34,856 bases of DNA from Alphaproteobacteria bacterium. GTDB taxonomy: Bacteria > Pseudomonadota > Alphaproteobacteria > UBA8366 > GCA-2717185. The notes under the pieces were generated by a model. That model ran no database searches. It was given only the letters and a program-made list of their open reading frames with translations, and was not told where the DNA came from. Shown in pieces: positions 25,873 through 34,856 of this stretch; the stretch's first letter is position 1; each line of letters opens with the position of its first letter. The translations under genes were made by a program, and so were the position numbers. The DNA is taken from NCBI GenBank assembly GCA_021774435.1, contig JAJFJB010000127.1, positions 1-34,856 on the forward strand. The letters run 5' to 3'.

Positions 25873-27372
25873 CTACCGGTTCGTCGGCATGGTGAACTGA
25901 GCGCCTTCACGAATACCGCTCGGCCAGCGGGCGGAGATCGTTTTCATCTTGGTGAAAAAGTTGACCGATTGCGGGCCGTGCATTTGCGTGTCGCCGAACT
26001 TGGAGCGTTTCGAACCACCGAAATGATGAAACGCCATCGGTACCGGGATCGGCACATTGACACCGATCATGCCGACATCCACCTGGTCGGTGAAGGCGCG
26101 CGCGGCGTCACCATCCCTGGTGAAGATCGCAACGCCATTGGCGTATTCATGCCCATTGACCATATCGACGGCGGCATCGAAATTGTTCGCCCGCGCCACC
26201 GATAGCACGGGGCCAAAAATCTCGTCCTTATAGATCGACATATCGGTAGTGACGCGGTCGAACAACGTACCGCCGACGAAGTTGCCGTTTTCGTATCCTT
26301 GCAAGGACGCCCCCCGACCGTCGACAACAAGCTCGGCGCCAGCCTCAACGCCTTGATCGATATAGCCTTCGACACGTGTTTTCGCTTCCGCGGTGATCAA
26401 CGGGCCCATATCGGCTGACGGATCGTTATAGGGGCCGATCTTGAGGCTTCGAACTCGGGGCTCAAGCCGTTTGACCAGTTCATTCGCCGTATCTTCGCCA
26501 ACCGGTACGGCAACGGAAACCGCCATGCACCGTTCGCCCGCCGAACCATAGCCCGAACCAAGCAGCGCATCGACCGTCTGATCCATATCTGCATCGGGCA
26601 TCACGATCAGGTGGTTCTTCGCACCACAGAACGCCTGGACCCGTTTGTTTAATGCGGTCCCGGATTGGTAGACGTGCTCGCCCACCAAAGTGGAACCGAC
26701 AAAACTGATCGCGGGCACATCGGGATGCTGAACCAACGCGTTCACCGCGTCTTTATCACCGTTGACGACGTTCCAGATGCCATCCGGCAAACCTGCTTCC
26801 TTCCACATTTCCGCCAGGAATAACGGGGCGGAGGGGTCACGCTCGGATGGTTTGTTAATGAAGGCGTTGCCGCAGGCAATCGCCATGACACCCATCCAGC
26901 ACGGAATCATCACGGGGAAATTGAATGGCGTAATGCCACCAACGACGCCCACCGCTTCGCGCATCGAAAAGGTATCAATGCCACCACCGACGTTCGTCGA
27001 GAGTTCCCCTTTCAGAAGGTGCGGGATGCCGCAAGCAAACTCAGTGACGTCGAGGCCGCGCTGAATGGAACCCTTGGCATCTTCGATTGTCTTTCCGTGC
27101 TCGCGGCCAACGATTTCAGCCAGCTTGTCCATATTCTCCATGATAAGTTCACGGAATTTGAAAATTACCGCGGCCCGGCGTGGCGATGCCGTTGCCTCCC
27201 AGGCGGGCTGTGCCGCCAAAGCAGACTGAACCGCTGTATCCACGTCGCTAGCCGATGCATACGGACAGTTTGCGCTGACTTCGCCCGTCGCCGGATTGAA
27301 AACTTCGCCAAACCGGCCGCTCTCTCCTGCGACGTGCTCGCCGTTGATGAAATGATAAAGCGTTTCAGCCAT
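25873..27372 (-). CDS. mmsA: CoA-acylating (methyl)malonate-semialdehyde dehydrogenase
   Basis: 499 residues from ATG at 27372 (AGGAACAG upstream, overlapping the end of the preceding gene). It is an aldehyde dehydrogenase with catalytic C282 (SAGERCMAVS). The usual general-base Glu is replaced by Asn in CGAKNH, a mark of the CoA-acylating MmsA/IolA group rather than hydrolytic dehydrogenases. It converts malonate or methylmalonate semialdehyde to acetyl- or propionyl-CoA. With the upstream omega-amino acid transaminase 10 bases away it makes a beta-alanine degradation operon like bauA-bauC. The Asn also argues against it being the missing phosphonoacetaldehyde dehydrogenase. Confidence 0.93.
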   Translation of the reverse strand: MAETLYHFINGEHVAGESGRFGEVFNPATGEVSANCPYASASDVDTAVQSALAAQPAWEATASPRRAAVIFKFRELIMENMDKLAEIVGREHGKTIEDAKGSIQRGLDVTEFACGIPHLLKGELSTNVGGGIDTFSMREAVGVVGGITPFNFPVMIPCWMGVMAIACGNAFINKPSERDPSAPLFLAEMWKEAGLPDGIWNVVNGDKDAVNALVQHPDVPAISFVGSTLVGEHVYQSGTALNKRVQAFCGAKNHLIVMPDADMDQTVDALLGSGYGSAGERCMAVSVAVPVGEDTANELVKRLEPRVRSLKIGPYNDPSADMGPLITAEAKTRVEGYIDQGVEAGAELVVDGRGASLQGYENGNFVGGTLFDRVTTDMSIYKDEIFGPVLSVARANNFDAAVDMVNGHEYANGVAIFTRDGDAARAFTDQVDVGMIGVNVPIPVPMAFHHFGGSKRSKFGDTQMHGPQSVNFFTKMKTISARWPSGIREGAQFTMPTNR

Positions 27373-27382
27373 TTTTCTGTTC

Positions 27383-28699
27383 CTAGTATTTACTGATGAC
27401 GTCGTGAATGGTGCCGATCATGCGCTCAATATCGGCACGCTCCGACACGAAAGGCGGTGCGATAAGTATCGAGTCGCCTGTTACTTTGGTGAACACGCCC
27501 GCCGCATAGAGATCCTTCACCGCTTTTCCGCCGCGCAGCCCCAGCGTACCGTCCTCGGCCGCCATATCAACCGCTGCGAGCATGCCGATCCCGCGAATGT
27601 CGGTCACGACACTGAGATCCTGCAACGCGAACACCTGATCGAGGAAAAACGCCTCCATCTCAGCCGCGCGATTAAAGAGGTTTTCCTTTTCGTAGAGACC
27701 GATCGCCGCAATACCCGCGGCACAGGCGGCTGGATGCGCGGAATAGGTATAGCCGTGGTAAAATTCGATGCCCTTTTCCGCCGCAGCTTCGGTGATCGTC
27801 TTGTAGACCTTGTCACTGGCAGCGACCGCCCCCATCGGGATCGCACCATTGGTTAGGGCTTTCGCCATCGTCATAATGTCCGGCTCAACACCAAAGCGAT
27901 GGCTACCAAAATTGGTTCCCATCCGACCGAACCCGGTAATCACTTCATCAAAAATCAGTAGGATGCCGTGTTCGTCGCAAATTTCACGCAAACGCTCCAG
28001 ATACCCCTTCGGCGGTACATAGCAGCCAATCGAGCCGGCAACGGGCTCGACGATACAGGCAGCGATCGTATCGCCGCCATGAATGTCGCAAAATCGCTGT
28101 AAATCGTTCGCCAGTTCGGCACCGTGTTCCGGCTGACCACGGGTAAATCGGTTTTCTTCGAGCCAGGTGTGGCGCAAATGCACGACGCCCGGGATGCCTA
28201 AACCATACATTTCCCGGTTACGCACCATGCCGCCAACGGAGAAGCCCGCAAAATTCACCCCGTGATAGCCGCGTTCGCGCCCCACAAAGCGCATACGCTG
28301 ACCTTCGCCGCGCGCCCGATGATAAAGCAGCGCAATTTTCAGTGCCGTCTCAACGGCTTCCGATCCGGAATTCGCGAAAAATACATAATCGAGATCGCCT
28401 GGCGTCAGCCGAGAAACCTGCCTTGCCAACTCAAATGCGGCAGGATGGCCATGCTGAAAAGAGGGCATGTAGGACAGTTCGAGCATTTGCTCATGAACCG
28501 CATCGGCAATCTCAGTGCGGCTTTGGCCCGCGGGAGAGCAAAACAGCCCCGAAACGGCGTCGATTATCTCGTTTCCTTCATGGCTCGTGTAGAACAAGCC
28601 CTTACCTTCGACAACCAGCCTCGGGTCGCGCTTGAAATCCTTATTGGCTGTAAAGGGAAGCCACAGATTTTCCAAATCATTGGTTGGATAACGCATCAT
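27383..28699 (-). CDS. bauA: Omega-amino acid (beta-alanine)--pyruvate transaminase
   Basis: 438 residues from ATG at 28699; the adjacent ATG at 28696 has better spacing from GGAG. It is a class III PLP aminotransferase. The opening LENLWLPFTANKDFK is characteristic of beta-alanine:pyruvate transaminases. SGSEAVETALK binds the cofactor phosphate, D251 (FDEVITGFGRMG) holds the pyridine nitrogen, and K280 (TMAKALTNG) is the Schiff-base lysine. The product from beta-alanine is malonate semialdehyde, the substrate of the MmsA encoded directly downstream. Class III relatives include lyases acting on hydroxy-AEP, so a phosphonate role cannot be fully excluded. Confidence 0.88.
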   Translation of the reverse strand: MMRYPTNDLENLWLPFTANKDFKRDPRLVVEGKGLFYTSHEGNEIIDAVSGLFCSPAGQSRTEIADAVHEQMLELSYMPSFQHGHPAAFELARQVSRLTPGDLDYVFFANSGSEAVETALKIALLYHRARGEGQRMRFVGRERGYHGVNFAGFSVGGMVRNREMYGLGIPGVVHLRHTWLEENRFTRGQPEHGAELANDLQRFCDIHGGDTIAACIVEPVAGSIGCYVPPKGYLERLREICDEHGILLIFDEVITGFGRMGTNFGSHRFGVEPDIMTMAKALTNGAIPMGAVAASDKVYKTITEAAAEKGIEFYHGYTYSAHPAACAAGIAAIGLYEKENLFNRAAEMEAFFLDQVFALQDLSVVTDIRGIGMLAAVDMAAEDGTLGLRGGKAVKDLYAAGVFTKVTGDSILIAPPFVSERADIERMIGTIHDVISKY

Positions 28700-28797
28700 T
28701 TATCTCCGTAATCGCGCAACCGGATGGCCATCGTGGCCGCCGCCAAGTGTCTTCCATAGCAGATATCACGACGGAATCGCGAATCATAACCGTGCGT

Positions 28798-29133
28798 TTA
28801 GATTTCTTCCCCTTCGAACCAATTTCGGCCCTCGCGGTCCTCGATTTCGATAACCCACAAATCTGGGTCCCGCTCGGTCTGGCGCGAGATATAGGCATCG
28901 GCTTCGGGTTCCGGTGCCAGCACACCGTCGAATGCCACCAACCAGCCCATCTGCCCGTCCAAATTTCGCGCCTGGGTCAACACGCGGCAACCGTCGCCGA
29001 GCGTGTTGATCTTCAAGAGCACCATGCCGCGCTCATTATCGCCGCGCCGCACAACAAACGCCGGTACGGTTGCAACCGCACAGCGCCTTAGATGGGCATG
29101 AACCCAGTGCTCGGTCTTAATTCGCGCGCGCAT
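28798..29133 (-). CDS. DUF1491 family protein
   Basis: 111 residues from ATG at 29133; no strong ribosome site is visible. Sequence features (KTEHWVHAHLRRC near the start, VVRRGDNERGMVLLKI, then DPDLWVIEIEDREGRNWF at the end) match DUF1491, a small protein found mainly in Alphaproteobacteria and of unknown function. No signal peptide or membrane segment. It lies between the beta-alanine operon on the same strand (99 bases away) and the divergent dehalogenase-like gene. Confidence 0.82.
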   Translation of the reverse strand: MRARIKTEHWVHAHLRRCAVATVPAFVVRRGDNERGMVLLKINTLGDGCRVLTQARNLDGQMGWLVAFDGVLAPEPEADAYISRQTERDPDLWVIEIEDREGRNWFEGEEI

Positions 29134-29366
29134 TCGGAAATCAGCCTACACCTATCGATCAAATGTGCGCATGTGCCGACCTGGCAACAAGCGCAGCAGA
29201 CATCCAGATAAACCATACGGACATTGAAACTCAGAGAAAAAGAAAAACCACGATAAACAACAAAAAGTACAACCGTTGAGCTATGCTTAGAAGCTCGCGC
29301 TTATGATTGCGCGCGAAGCCAGAACATCCCAGGGCGGGCCAGCCGCCAAAAATCAAGGAGGAAATA

Positions 29367-30062
29367 ATGGCAACATTGCTTTTTGATAGTTGGGGTACAT
29401 TGGTCGACAATTACACGATCTCAGATGTGCTTGAGCCATATTTGTTCGAGTCGCACAACGCGCAAAAACTCTCCGAAGACTGGCGCTTCATGCAGAAGTG
29501 GTCGATGTTTTATCTGACCCTGTGCGAGCGATTTATCCCGCAACCGGACCTGACCGAATCCTGCCTACGCTGGGCCCTCGACACGCACCATATCGAACTG
29601 CCGGAAGAGGCGATTCTCGACATCATGTCGCAATATCACAAGCTGCGCGCCTATCCCGATGTGCCCGGTGCCCTAAAAGATTTGAAAGAACAGGGACACA
29701 CGTTGAAGATCATCGCCAATCCGACGAAGAAGATGCTGGAAGATCACACCGAGTATGCCGGAATCCGCCAGTATTTAGACGAGATTATCAGCAGCGGCGA
29801 GGAAGCGCTCGCCTTCAAACCCTCACCCAAGGTCTTCAAGCTGGGCATGGAACGTGCCGGCTGCCCCAAAGAAGATATTATCTGGGTCACCGGTCATTTC
29901 TGGGAAATCGTCGGCGCGGACACGCAAGGGCTGGCAACAGCTTGGACCAACAGGCAACGAATGAAACCACTACCGATTGGCGTCACACCGACATACACCT
30001 TGCCCAACCTGCAAGCGCTGGCTGACATTCTGCACGAAAAGCAGCAAGACGTAGCCGATTAG
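29367..30062 (+). CDS. Haloacid dehalogenase-like hydrolase (type II-like HAD)
   Basis: 231 residues from ATG at 29367 with an excellent AAGGAGG upstream; the longer frame from 29307 is unlikely. Motif I is FDSWGTLVD with nucleophile D7, motif III is FKPSPKVF, and a helical cap of about 90 residues lies between them, as in L-2-haloacid dehalogenases. Motif II reads IIANPT, with Ala where type II dehalogenases have Ser (SNG), so the activity may differ. Motif IV is in the IWVTGHFWEIVGADTQGL area (core TGHFWEIVGA), where the usual VSxxxxDxxGA pattern is loosened. Dehalogenase or phosphatase action cannot be decided. Confidence 0.8.
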   Translation: MATLLFDSWGTLVDNYTISDVLEPYLFESHNAQKLSEDWRFMQKWSMFYLTLCERFIPQPDLTESCLRWALDTHHIELPEEAILDIMSQYHKLRAYPDVPGALKDLKEQGHTLKIIANPTKKMLEDHTEYAGIRQYLDEIISSGEEALAFKPSPKVFKLGMERAGCPKEDIIWVTGHFWEIVGADTQGLATAWTNRQRMKPLPIGVTPTYTLPNLQALADILHEKQQDVAD

Positions 30063-30083
30063 TCTGTATCGCGGTCGTTGGAA

Positions 30084-31046
30084 TTACCGTGCCCGCGGGT
30101 GCGCTGCGCGGTATTCCGCAAGCAAATGCGCATCTTCAATCTCGGTGTAACGTTGCGTCGTCGATAGGGAAGCGTGACCGAGCAATTCCTGTATTGAGCG
30201 CAGGTCGCCGCCACCGGCAAGAAGGTGTGTTGCAAATGAGTGGCGCAAGGCATGAGGGGTCGCGGTATCGGGCAGCCCGAGCCACCCCCGGACGGCGCGC
30301 ATGCTCCGCTGCGCAACAGCGGGATTGAGAGGGCCGCCTCGAGCCCCTCGGAACAATGGTTCTTCCGGTGCCAAATTATAGGGGCAAACCTCCATGTAGG
30401 CGCCAATCGCATTTCGAACGGCAGGCAGGACCGGTACCATGCGCTGTTTGTTTCCTTTGCCCAAAACCGTGACGGTATCGCCGGTCGGCGCATCGGATTG
30501 TTTCAAGCCAAGCGCCTCCGATATGCGCAGTCCACAGCCATAGAGAAGTGTGAACAGTGCGATATCGCGCAACCCGATCCACGGCTCTTCGGCCAAGTCG
30601 CCGATCTGCTCGACGATCGCCACCGCGTCTGGCGACGATAACGGTTTCGGCACAGTATGGGGCACTTTAGGCGAGCGGACTGATCGGATGGCGTGATTGG
30701 TGAGGTATTCATTGCGTTCACACCACCGGAAAAACGTCCGTATGACAGAAAGCGCCCGCGCCGTGGACCGTCGTCCCAGGCCATCCTGACTGCGTCTTGC
30801 AAGCCACGACCGAAAATCCGCAGGACGCAACGCGGCGATATTCGTCACTGAGGGTGTATCCCCGATATGCTCGGTCATAAATCTTAGGAAACCGAACAAA
30901 TCGCTTTCGTAGGCTTGGAAGGTATTTTCCGAGACCCGACGCTCATCGGCGAGCCAGGCACGCCAATCCGCGATCAGCGCGGCGAGGTCGTCGGCGACCT
31001 CTACGGCGTTTACATCGTGGCCTATTCGCTCGGGCGCGAAAGCCAT
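30084..31046 (-). CDS. xerC: Tyrosine recombinase XerC
   Basis: 320 residues from ATG at 31046, overlapping the upstream DUF484 gene by 25 bases. The SAM-like N-terminal domain (about 18-125) precedes the catalytic domain with R174 (CGLRISEAL), Lys in GKGNK (197-201), H265 and R268 (HALRHSFATH), H291 (LGHASLSTTQ) and nucleophile Y300. Length and position after DUF484 fit the housekeeping recombinase that resolves chromosome dimers at dif with XerD, not a phage integrase. No dif site is seen in this window. Confidence 0.93.
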   Translation of the reverse strand: MAFAPERIGHDVNAVEVADDLAALIADWRAWLADERRVSENTFQAYESDLFGFLRFMTEHIGDTPSVTNIAALRPADFRSWLARRSQDGLGRRSTARALSVIRTFFRWCERNEYLTNHAIRSVRSPKVPHTVPKPLSSPDAVAIVEQIGDLAEEPWIGLRDIALFTLLYGCGLRISEALGLKQSDAPTGDTVTVLGKGNKQRMVPVLPAVRNAIGAYMEVCPYNLAPEEPLFRGARGGPLNPAVAQRSMRAVRGWLGLPDTATPHALRHSFATHLLAGGGDLRSIQELLGHASLSTTQRYTEIEDAHLLAEYRAAHPRAR

Positions 31047-31735
31047 AGCCGAATATCGTGTTCGACAACTTTACCCAGGAAATTCAACAACTCGGTCCCC
31101 TGGCCCGCGTGAAACTTTCCAGGACGCCGTGCACCAAAGGCGATTAGGGCCGGCGGCGTATAGTCGGAAATTTTAAGGCGTATAAAGGCGGCAGACCGGA
31201 CTAGTGTTGCACCGCCGCCGAAAATTTCCGGATCCGCCGGCACATCACTGCGCAGATGAACCTTTTTATTTTCCCCTAAAGTGGCGTCAACCGCACCAAC
31301 TGCGAGCATACGAAGGCCCGGCAGCCGCAAGGGGACGGTCGCATTCTCCTCGGTCTCAATGCAGAGCGTGACGACGTCAAGATCGAGCATTACGGCAAAG
31401 TCCGTCGTAACGATCTGGATCGCCTGTTCGAATGATCTAGCCGCCAGGAGCGCAACGACACACTCATGAACACGGCTCTGCGTGTTCAAATTCGCTCGGC
31501 TGGTGAGAATTATTTCGTCCTGCCGGGCATTCAAACGCGCAACTTCGGTCCGCAATTGCCGGATCATGGCGCCCTGTATATCGGAGACGCCATCACCGAA
31601 ATCGCGCTCCGGGGCAGAAAGGAACTTTAGGACATCGGGATTATGCGACAGAAAGTCTGGATGTTCCTGCAGATACGCGGCAACGCGCGCATCGGTGAGA
31701 TCATCTTCGTTGGAGTCGGTTGATTCCCGAGTCAT
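31022..31735 (-). CDS. DUF484 family protein
   Basis: 237 residues from ATG at 31735. The opening region with YLQEHPDFLSHNPDVL is the hallmark of DUF484, followed by a coiled coil (about 60-85) and a GAF-like domain to the end. The function is unknown; the gene is commonly beside xerC in Proteobacteria, as here, and the overlap means translation of the two is likely coupled. It follows the transaldolase gene by 19 bases. Confidence 0.92.
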   Translation of the reverse strand: MTRESTDSNEDDLTDARVAAYLQEHPDFLSHNPDVLKFLSAPERDFGDGVSDIQGAMIRQLRTEVARLNARQDEIILTSRANLNTQSRVHECVVALLAARSFEQAIQIVTTDFAVMLDLDVVTLCIETEENATVPLRLPGLRMLAVGAVDATLGENKKVHLRSDVPADPEIFGGGATLVRSAAFIRLKISDYTPPALIAFGARRPGKFHAGQGTELLNFLGKVVEHDIRLWLSRPSE

Positions 31736-31754
31736 GTGTTATCCACCAAAGTTG

Positions 31755-32411
31755 CTAAAGGATCGATTGTCCCGTCTTCTTCCAATCCGTCAAGAACGCA
31801 TCGAGTCCCTTGTCTGTCAGTGGGTGCTTGAACAACGACCACAAAACGCTCGCAGGCACGGTCGCGACATGCGCCCCCATCTTTGCTGCTTCGGTGATAT
31901 GCATGGGAGACCGGACGGATGCAACAAGAACTTCCGTATCGAAATCATCGTAGTTTTCGTAAATTTCACAAATTTCAGCGATCAGATTCATGCCATCCGC
32001 CGCAATATCGTCAAGCCTGCCAACAAACGGAGAGATAAAACTCGCGCCCGCCTTTGCCGCAAGGATTGCTTGGTTGGCGGAAAAGCAAAGCGTTACATTC
32101 ACCATGGTTCCAGCTTGCGACAAGACCCGGCAGGTTTTAAGGCCCGCCGGTGTCAACGGCACCTTGACCGCAATATTGTCCGCGATTCCGGCCAATTTTT
32201 GCCCTTCGGCAAGCATGGTTTCAAAGTCGGTGGCCGCGACTTCAGCACTTACGGGACCATCAACGGCATCGCAGATTTCCGCCACCACCTCGAAAATATT
32301 GCGGCCCGACTTCGCGATAAGCGACGGGTTGGTGGTGACACCGTCCAACAAGCCGGTATCCGCTAGCTCGCGAATTTCGCCGATATCGGCAGTATCCAAA
32401 AAAAACTTCAT
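31755..32411 (-). CDS. tal: Transaldolase / fructose-6-phosphate aldolase (TalC type)
   Basis: 218 residues from ATG at 32411, with GGAGAAG upstream; this is the usual length of the short TalC/FSA group. The sequence opens [13 protein letters not shown], and the Schiff-base lysine is K83 in VKVPLTPAG. The [12 protein letters not shown] loop (about 25-36) and [14 protein letters not shown] strand complete the barrel signature. It transfers dihydroxyacetone units in the pentose phosphate pathway, or cleaves fructose-6-phosphate. It is divergent from priA (75 bases apart) and leads the tal-DUF484-xerC unit. Confidence 0.93.
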   Translation of the reverse strand: MKFFLDTADIGEIRELADTGLLDGVTTNPSLIAKSGRNIFEVVAEICDAVDGPVSAEVAATDFETMLAEGQKLAGIADNIAVKVPLTPAGLKTCRVLSQAGTMVNVTLCFSANQAILAAKAGASFISPFVGRLDDIAADGMNLIAEICEIYENYDDFDTEVLVASVRSPMHITEAAKMGAHVATVPASVLWSLFKHPLTDKGLDAFLTDWKKTGQSIL

Positions 32412-32486
32412 AATCTTCTCCGGTTGCGCGCACGGCGCCGCTTCAGGATGGCGCACACGCGATGACTCTGCTTAGACTCTGAAACG

Positions 32487-34700
32487 ATGACGCTGCGCCA
32501 ACAAAATGATCTCCTGATATCATCCGGGCCGAAACCACGGGTCAAGGTTCTTTTACCCTTACCCTTGGCGGACGCCTACGATTATGGCGTTCCCGAGGCG
32601 TTGGAACTTGCGCCAGGGGATTTCGTGAAGGTTCCACTGGGTCCCCGCCAAGCGATCGGCGTTGTCTGGGGAAAAGTACCACAGGGTGCAGAAAGCAGCG
32701 TTTCCGAGGACCGGCTCAAGGATGTTATTTTACGGATGCCGGCACCGCCCCTGCCCGAAGAATCGCGGCAATTTATCACCTGGATTTCGGCTTATACATT
32801 GGCACCGCCCGGCGCGGTGCTGCGCATGGCGATGAGCGTTCCGGCTGCCTTGGAACCCGAAAAACCGCGAATCGCCTATACTAATGTCGCTGCATTACCC
32901 GACATACGAATGACTCCGGCACGCCGGCGCGTCATCAGTCTGTTGCAAGACGTTCCGCCTCTGGCTCCAATGGATATTGCACGTGAAGCCGCCGTCAGTA
33001 CCGGTGTGATCAAGGGCCTCGCCGCCGCACACGCGCTCGCCCAGGTCAATATGCCGCCGGCCACCCGTTTTCCGGAGCCTGACCCGGATACCCCTGGACC
33101 CGTATTATCGGATGCGCAAACAAAGGCCGTGCAAGCGATTCAAAGCCGCAATGATGGGTTTTCCGTTACGTTACTTGACGGTGTAACCGGCGCTGGGAAA
33201 ACGGAAGTCTACTTTGAGGCGATTGCCGACGCACTGCGAGGCGGCCGCCAGGCACTTATTCTCCTGCCGGAAATCGCACTGAGCGCGCAGTGGCTCGAAC
33301 GTTTCGAAGCACGATTTGGCGCCCGCCCGGCAGAATGGCACTCCGATCTGACACAGTCCCGCCGTCGTTCCACGTGGCGCGCCGTTGCAGAAGGCAAAGC
33401 GCGGGTCATTGTCGGCGCGCGATCCGCCCTATTCCTGCCTTACCCCGATTTAGGCCTGATCGTCGTTGACGAAGAGCATGACAGCGCCTTCAAACAAGAG
33501 GACGGCGTCGCCTACCATGCCCGCGACATGGCCGTTGTGCGCGCACGTATTGGCGATTTCCCCATCGTCCTGGCCTCCGCAACCCCATCGTTGGAAACCG
33601 TCAACAATGTCGAAATCGCTAGATATGAGCGGGTCAGCCTGCCGGCGCGACATGGCGCCGCAGCACTACCCGATATTGAACTCATTGATCTACGGCAGCA
33701 TCAACCCGGGCGGCAAAGCTGGATTTCTCCACCCCTTCGCCAAGCTCTCACCGAAACCCTTAAAAATAATACACAGTCATTACTTTATCTGAATCGTCGC
33801 GGCTATGCGCCGCTCACCTTATGCCGCAGTTGCGGTTATCGACTGCAATGCCCGAACTGCACGGCTTGGCTCGTAGAGCACCGGTTTTCCGCAAGACTGC
33901 AGTGCCACCATTGCGGATATGCGGGCCAACGGCCGGAAATATGCGATAGCTGCGGCGCCACGAATAGTCTTGTTGCCTGCGGTCCGGGCGTGGAGCGTCT
34001 CGCCGAGGAAGTCATGAACTTCCTACCTGATGCCAGGCTTTGCATCGCCACGAGCGACTCGTTGCGAAAGCCGTCAGATGCAGCGACATTTGTCGCGCAA
34101 GTGCTGAATCATGAAATCGACATTATTATTGGGACGCAAATCGTCGCTAAGGGGCATCATTTTCCCAAGCTGACCTTGGTTGGTGTCGTGGATGCCGATC
34201 TTGGACTGGCAGGCGGCGATCTGCGGGCAGCGGAGCGAACGTACCAGCTTTTGCACCAAGTTTCGGGCCGGGCGGGGCGAGACCATGAACCAGGCCGGGT
34301 TTTGCTGCAAACCTATCATCCCGAACATCCTGTCATGCAGGCACTGGCCAATGGCGACCGCGACGGGTTTCTTGAGGCGGAAGCCCAAGCCCGCACGGTT
34401 GGTGGTTGGCCGCCCTACGGTCGGCTTGCCGCTTTAATCGTCTCAGGCCGGGATTCTGATACCGTCTCGGGCGTGGCGCGGGCTCTCGCGCGATGCGCCC
34501 CGAATAATACGGGAGTACGTGTCCTGGGACCGGCTCCCGCGCCGCTTGCCATTCTGCGCGGCCGGCATCGCTGGCGCCTCTTAGTGAAAGTCGACCGCAA
34601 CATTTCCGTCCAAGACCAATTGCGCAAATGGTTGCCGAAAGTGGCTATTCCAAATGCCGTCAGGGTCCAGGTCGATATCGATCCACAAAGCTTCCTTTAG
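32487..34700 (+). CDS. priA: Primosomal replication protein N' (PriA helicase)
   Basis: 737 residues from ATG at 32487; the ribosome site is weak, so the exact start is less sure. The N-terminal 3'-end-binding domain (about 16-110) is followed by a winged-helix segment, then helicase lobes with Walker A GVTGAGKT (232-239) and DEEH (328-331). Between the lobes are eight Cys in C-x-x-C pairs from C446 to C489 that bind two zincs, and motif VI-like [15 protein letters not shown] lies later. It reloads the replicative helicase at stalled forks. The divergent tal-DUF484-xerC block is a common alphaproteobacterial neighbourhood. Confidence 0.97.
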   Translation: MTLRQQNDLLISSGPKPRVKVLLPLPLADAYDYGVPEALELAPGDFVKVPLGPRQAIGVVWGKVPQGAESSVSEDRLKDVILRMPAPPLPEESRQFITWISAYTLAPPGAVLRMAMSVPAALEPEKPRIAYTNVAALPDIRMTPARRRVISLLQDVPPLAPMDIAREAAVSTGVIKGLAAAHALAQVNMPPATRFPEPDPDTPGPVLSDAQTKAVQAIQSRNDGFSVTLLDGVTGAGKTEVYFEAIADALRGGRQALILLPEIALSAQWLERFEARFGARPAEWHSDLTQSRRRSTWRAVAEGKARVIVGARSALFLPYPDLGLIVVDEEHDSAFKQEDGVAYHARDMAVVRARIGDFPIVLASATPSLETVNNVEIARYERVSLPARHGAAALPDIELIDLRQHQPGRQSWISPPLRQALTETLKNNTQSLLYLNRRGYAPLTLCRSCGYRLQCPNCTAWLVEHRFSARLQCHHCGYAGQRPEICDSCGATNSLVACGPGVERLAEEVMNFLPDARLCIATSDSLRKPSDAATFVAQVLNHEIDIIIGTQIVAKGHHFPKLTLVGVVDADLGLAGGDLRAAERTYQLLHQVSGRAGRDHEPGRVLLQTYHPEHPVMQALANGDRDGFLEAEAQARTVGGWPPYGRLAALIVSGRDSDTVSGVARALARCAPNNTGVRVLGPAPAPLAILRGRHRWRLLVKVDRNISVQDQLRKWLPKVAIPNAVRVQVDIDPQSFL

Positions 34701-34791
34701 GGGCAATTTGCGCCGCAGACTATTTGCCGAAGCTCTTACCGCGTAAAACGACGATCCAGGTTATTTAGAGCGCGACGAATTGGCACTTTCG

Positions 34792-34817
34792 CACGGGTTG
34801 AAAGGCCCTATCCCGTG
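34792..34817. repeat. Hairpin downstream of priA
   Basis: CACGGG and CCCGTG pair around a 14-base loop that itself holds AGGCCCT. No T-run follows, so it is not a standard terminator. AGGAG appears just after it (34842-34846), so it may lie in the leader of a gene starting beyond the window; in many alphaproteobacteria that gene is atpH, but this cannot be seen here. Confidence 0.35.
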
Positions 34818-34856
34818 TGCTAAACGTGCCTCGCTTCCGCGCAGGAGCTACCCGCA

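Noticed and set aside
25873..27372. Reading the aldehyde dehydrogenase as phosphonoacetaldehyde dehydrogenase (PhnY)
   Set aside because: The CGAKNH motif and overall sequence place it in the CoA-acylating MmsA group, and it is in an operon with a beta-alanine-type transaminase.
30084..31046. XerC as a phage or island integrase
   Set aside because: It is in the standard tal-DUF484-xerC housekeeping setting, with no attachment repeats, tRNA or phage genes nearby.

Overview
The window looks like a chromosomal segment of an alphaproteobacterium. GC content appears moderately high by eye, and most genes have good Shine-Dalgarno sites. Lineage markers are a DUF1491 gene, the DUF484-xerC pair behind a TalC-type transaldolase, and a divergent priA at the right edge. 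Genus cannot be fixed from sequence alone. No rRNA, tRNA, CRISPR array, insertion sequence or prophage was seen.

Layout. 1-768: 3' end of a gene for a beta-sandwich (LamG/DUF1080-like) protein. 794-1120: small membrane protein. 1315-3324: a two-gene unit of an LLM-class (F420/FMN) oxidoreductase and a short MetE-C-domain methyltransferase. 3350-3712: small Gly-tailed membrane protein. 3794-5098: DAO-family FAD oxidase. 5208-6956: a tightly overlapping three-gene unit of a MotA/TolQ/ExbB-type channel protein, an ExbD-like anchor carrying an unrelated periplasmic domain, and a two-TM protein with a Pro-rich tail. This is the best candidate for an undescribed system. 6970-10794: a LysR regulator divergent from an operon for an exported cupredoxin-like protein, a MerA-like flavoprotein disulfide reductase and a TVP38/DedA membrane protein. 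10839-13896: orphan PAS histidine kinase and a CaCA cation exchanger.

13982-22648 is a phosphorus-acquisition region. It holds a glycerophosphodiesterase and HAD phosphatase pair, a phosphonate ABC transporter (phnD-phnC-phnE-phnE), an exported amidohydrolase, phosphonoacetate hydrolase (phnA) and 2-aminoethylphosphonate transaminase (phnW). PhnW and PhnA are the first and last steps of the AEP to phosphonoacetaldehyde to phosphonoacetate to acetate plus Pi route. The middle enzyme, PhnY, is not in the window. Divergent from phnW lies an 814-aa dimethylglycine/sarcosine dehydrogenase-like flavoprotein with a GcvT-type domain (22795-25239), which suggests, as inference only, processing of N-methylated amines and possibly N-methyl-AEP.

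25260-25863 is a ccdAB toxin-antitoxin pair preceded by a perfect 16-bp inverted repeat that spans the start of ccdA. 25873-28699 is a beta-alanine catabolic operon (omega-amino acid transaminase plus CoA-acylating MmsA). Then come DUF1491, a type II haloacid dehalogenase-like HAD protein with an altered motif II, and the housekeeping block xerC-DUF484-talC and priA.
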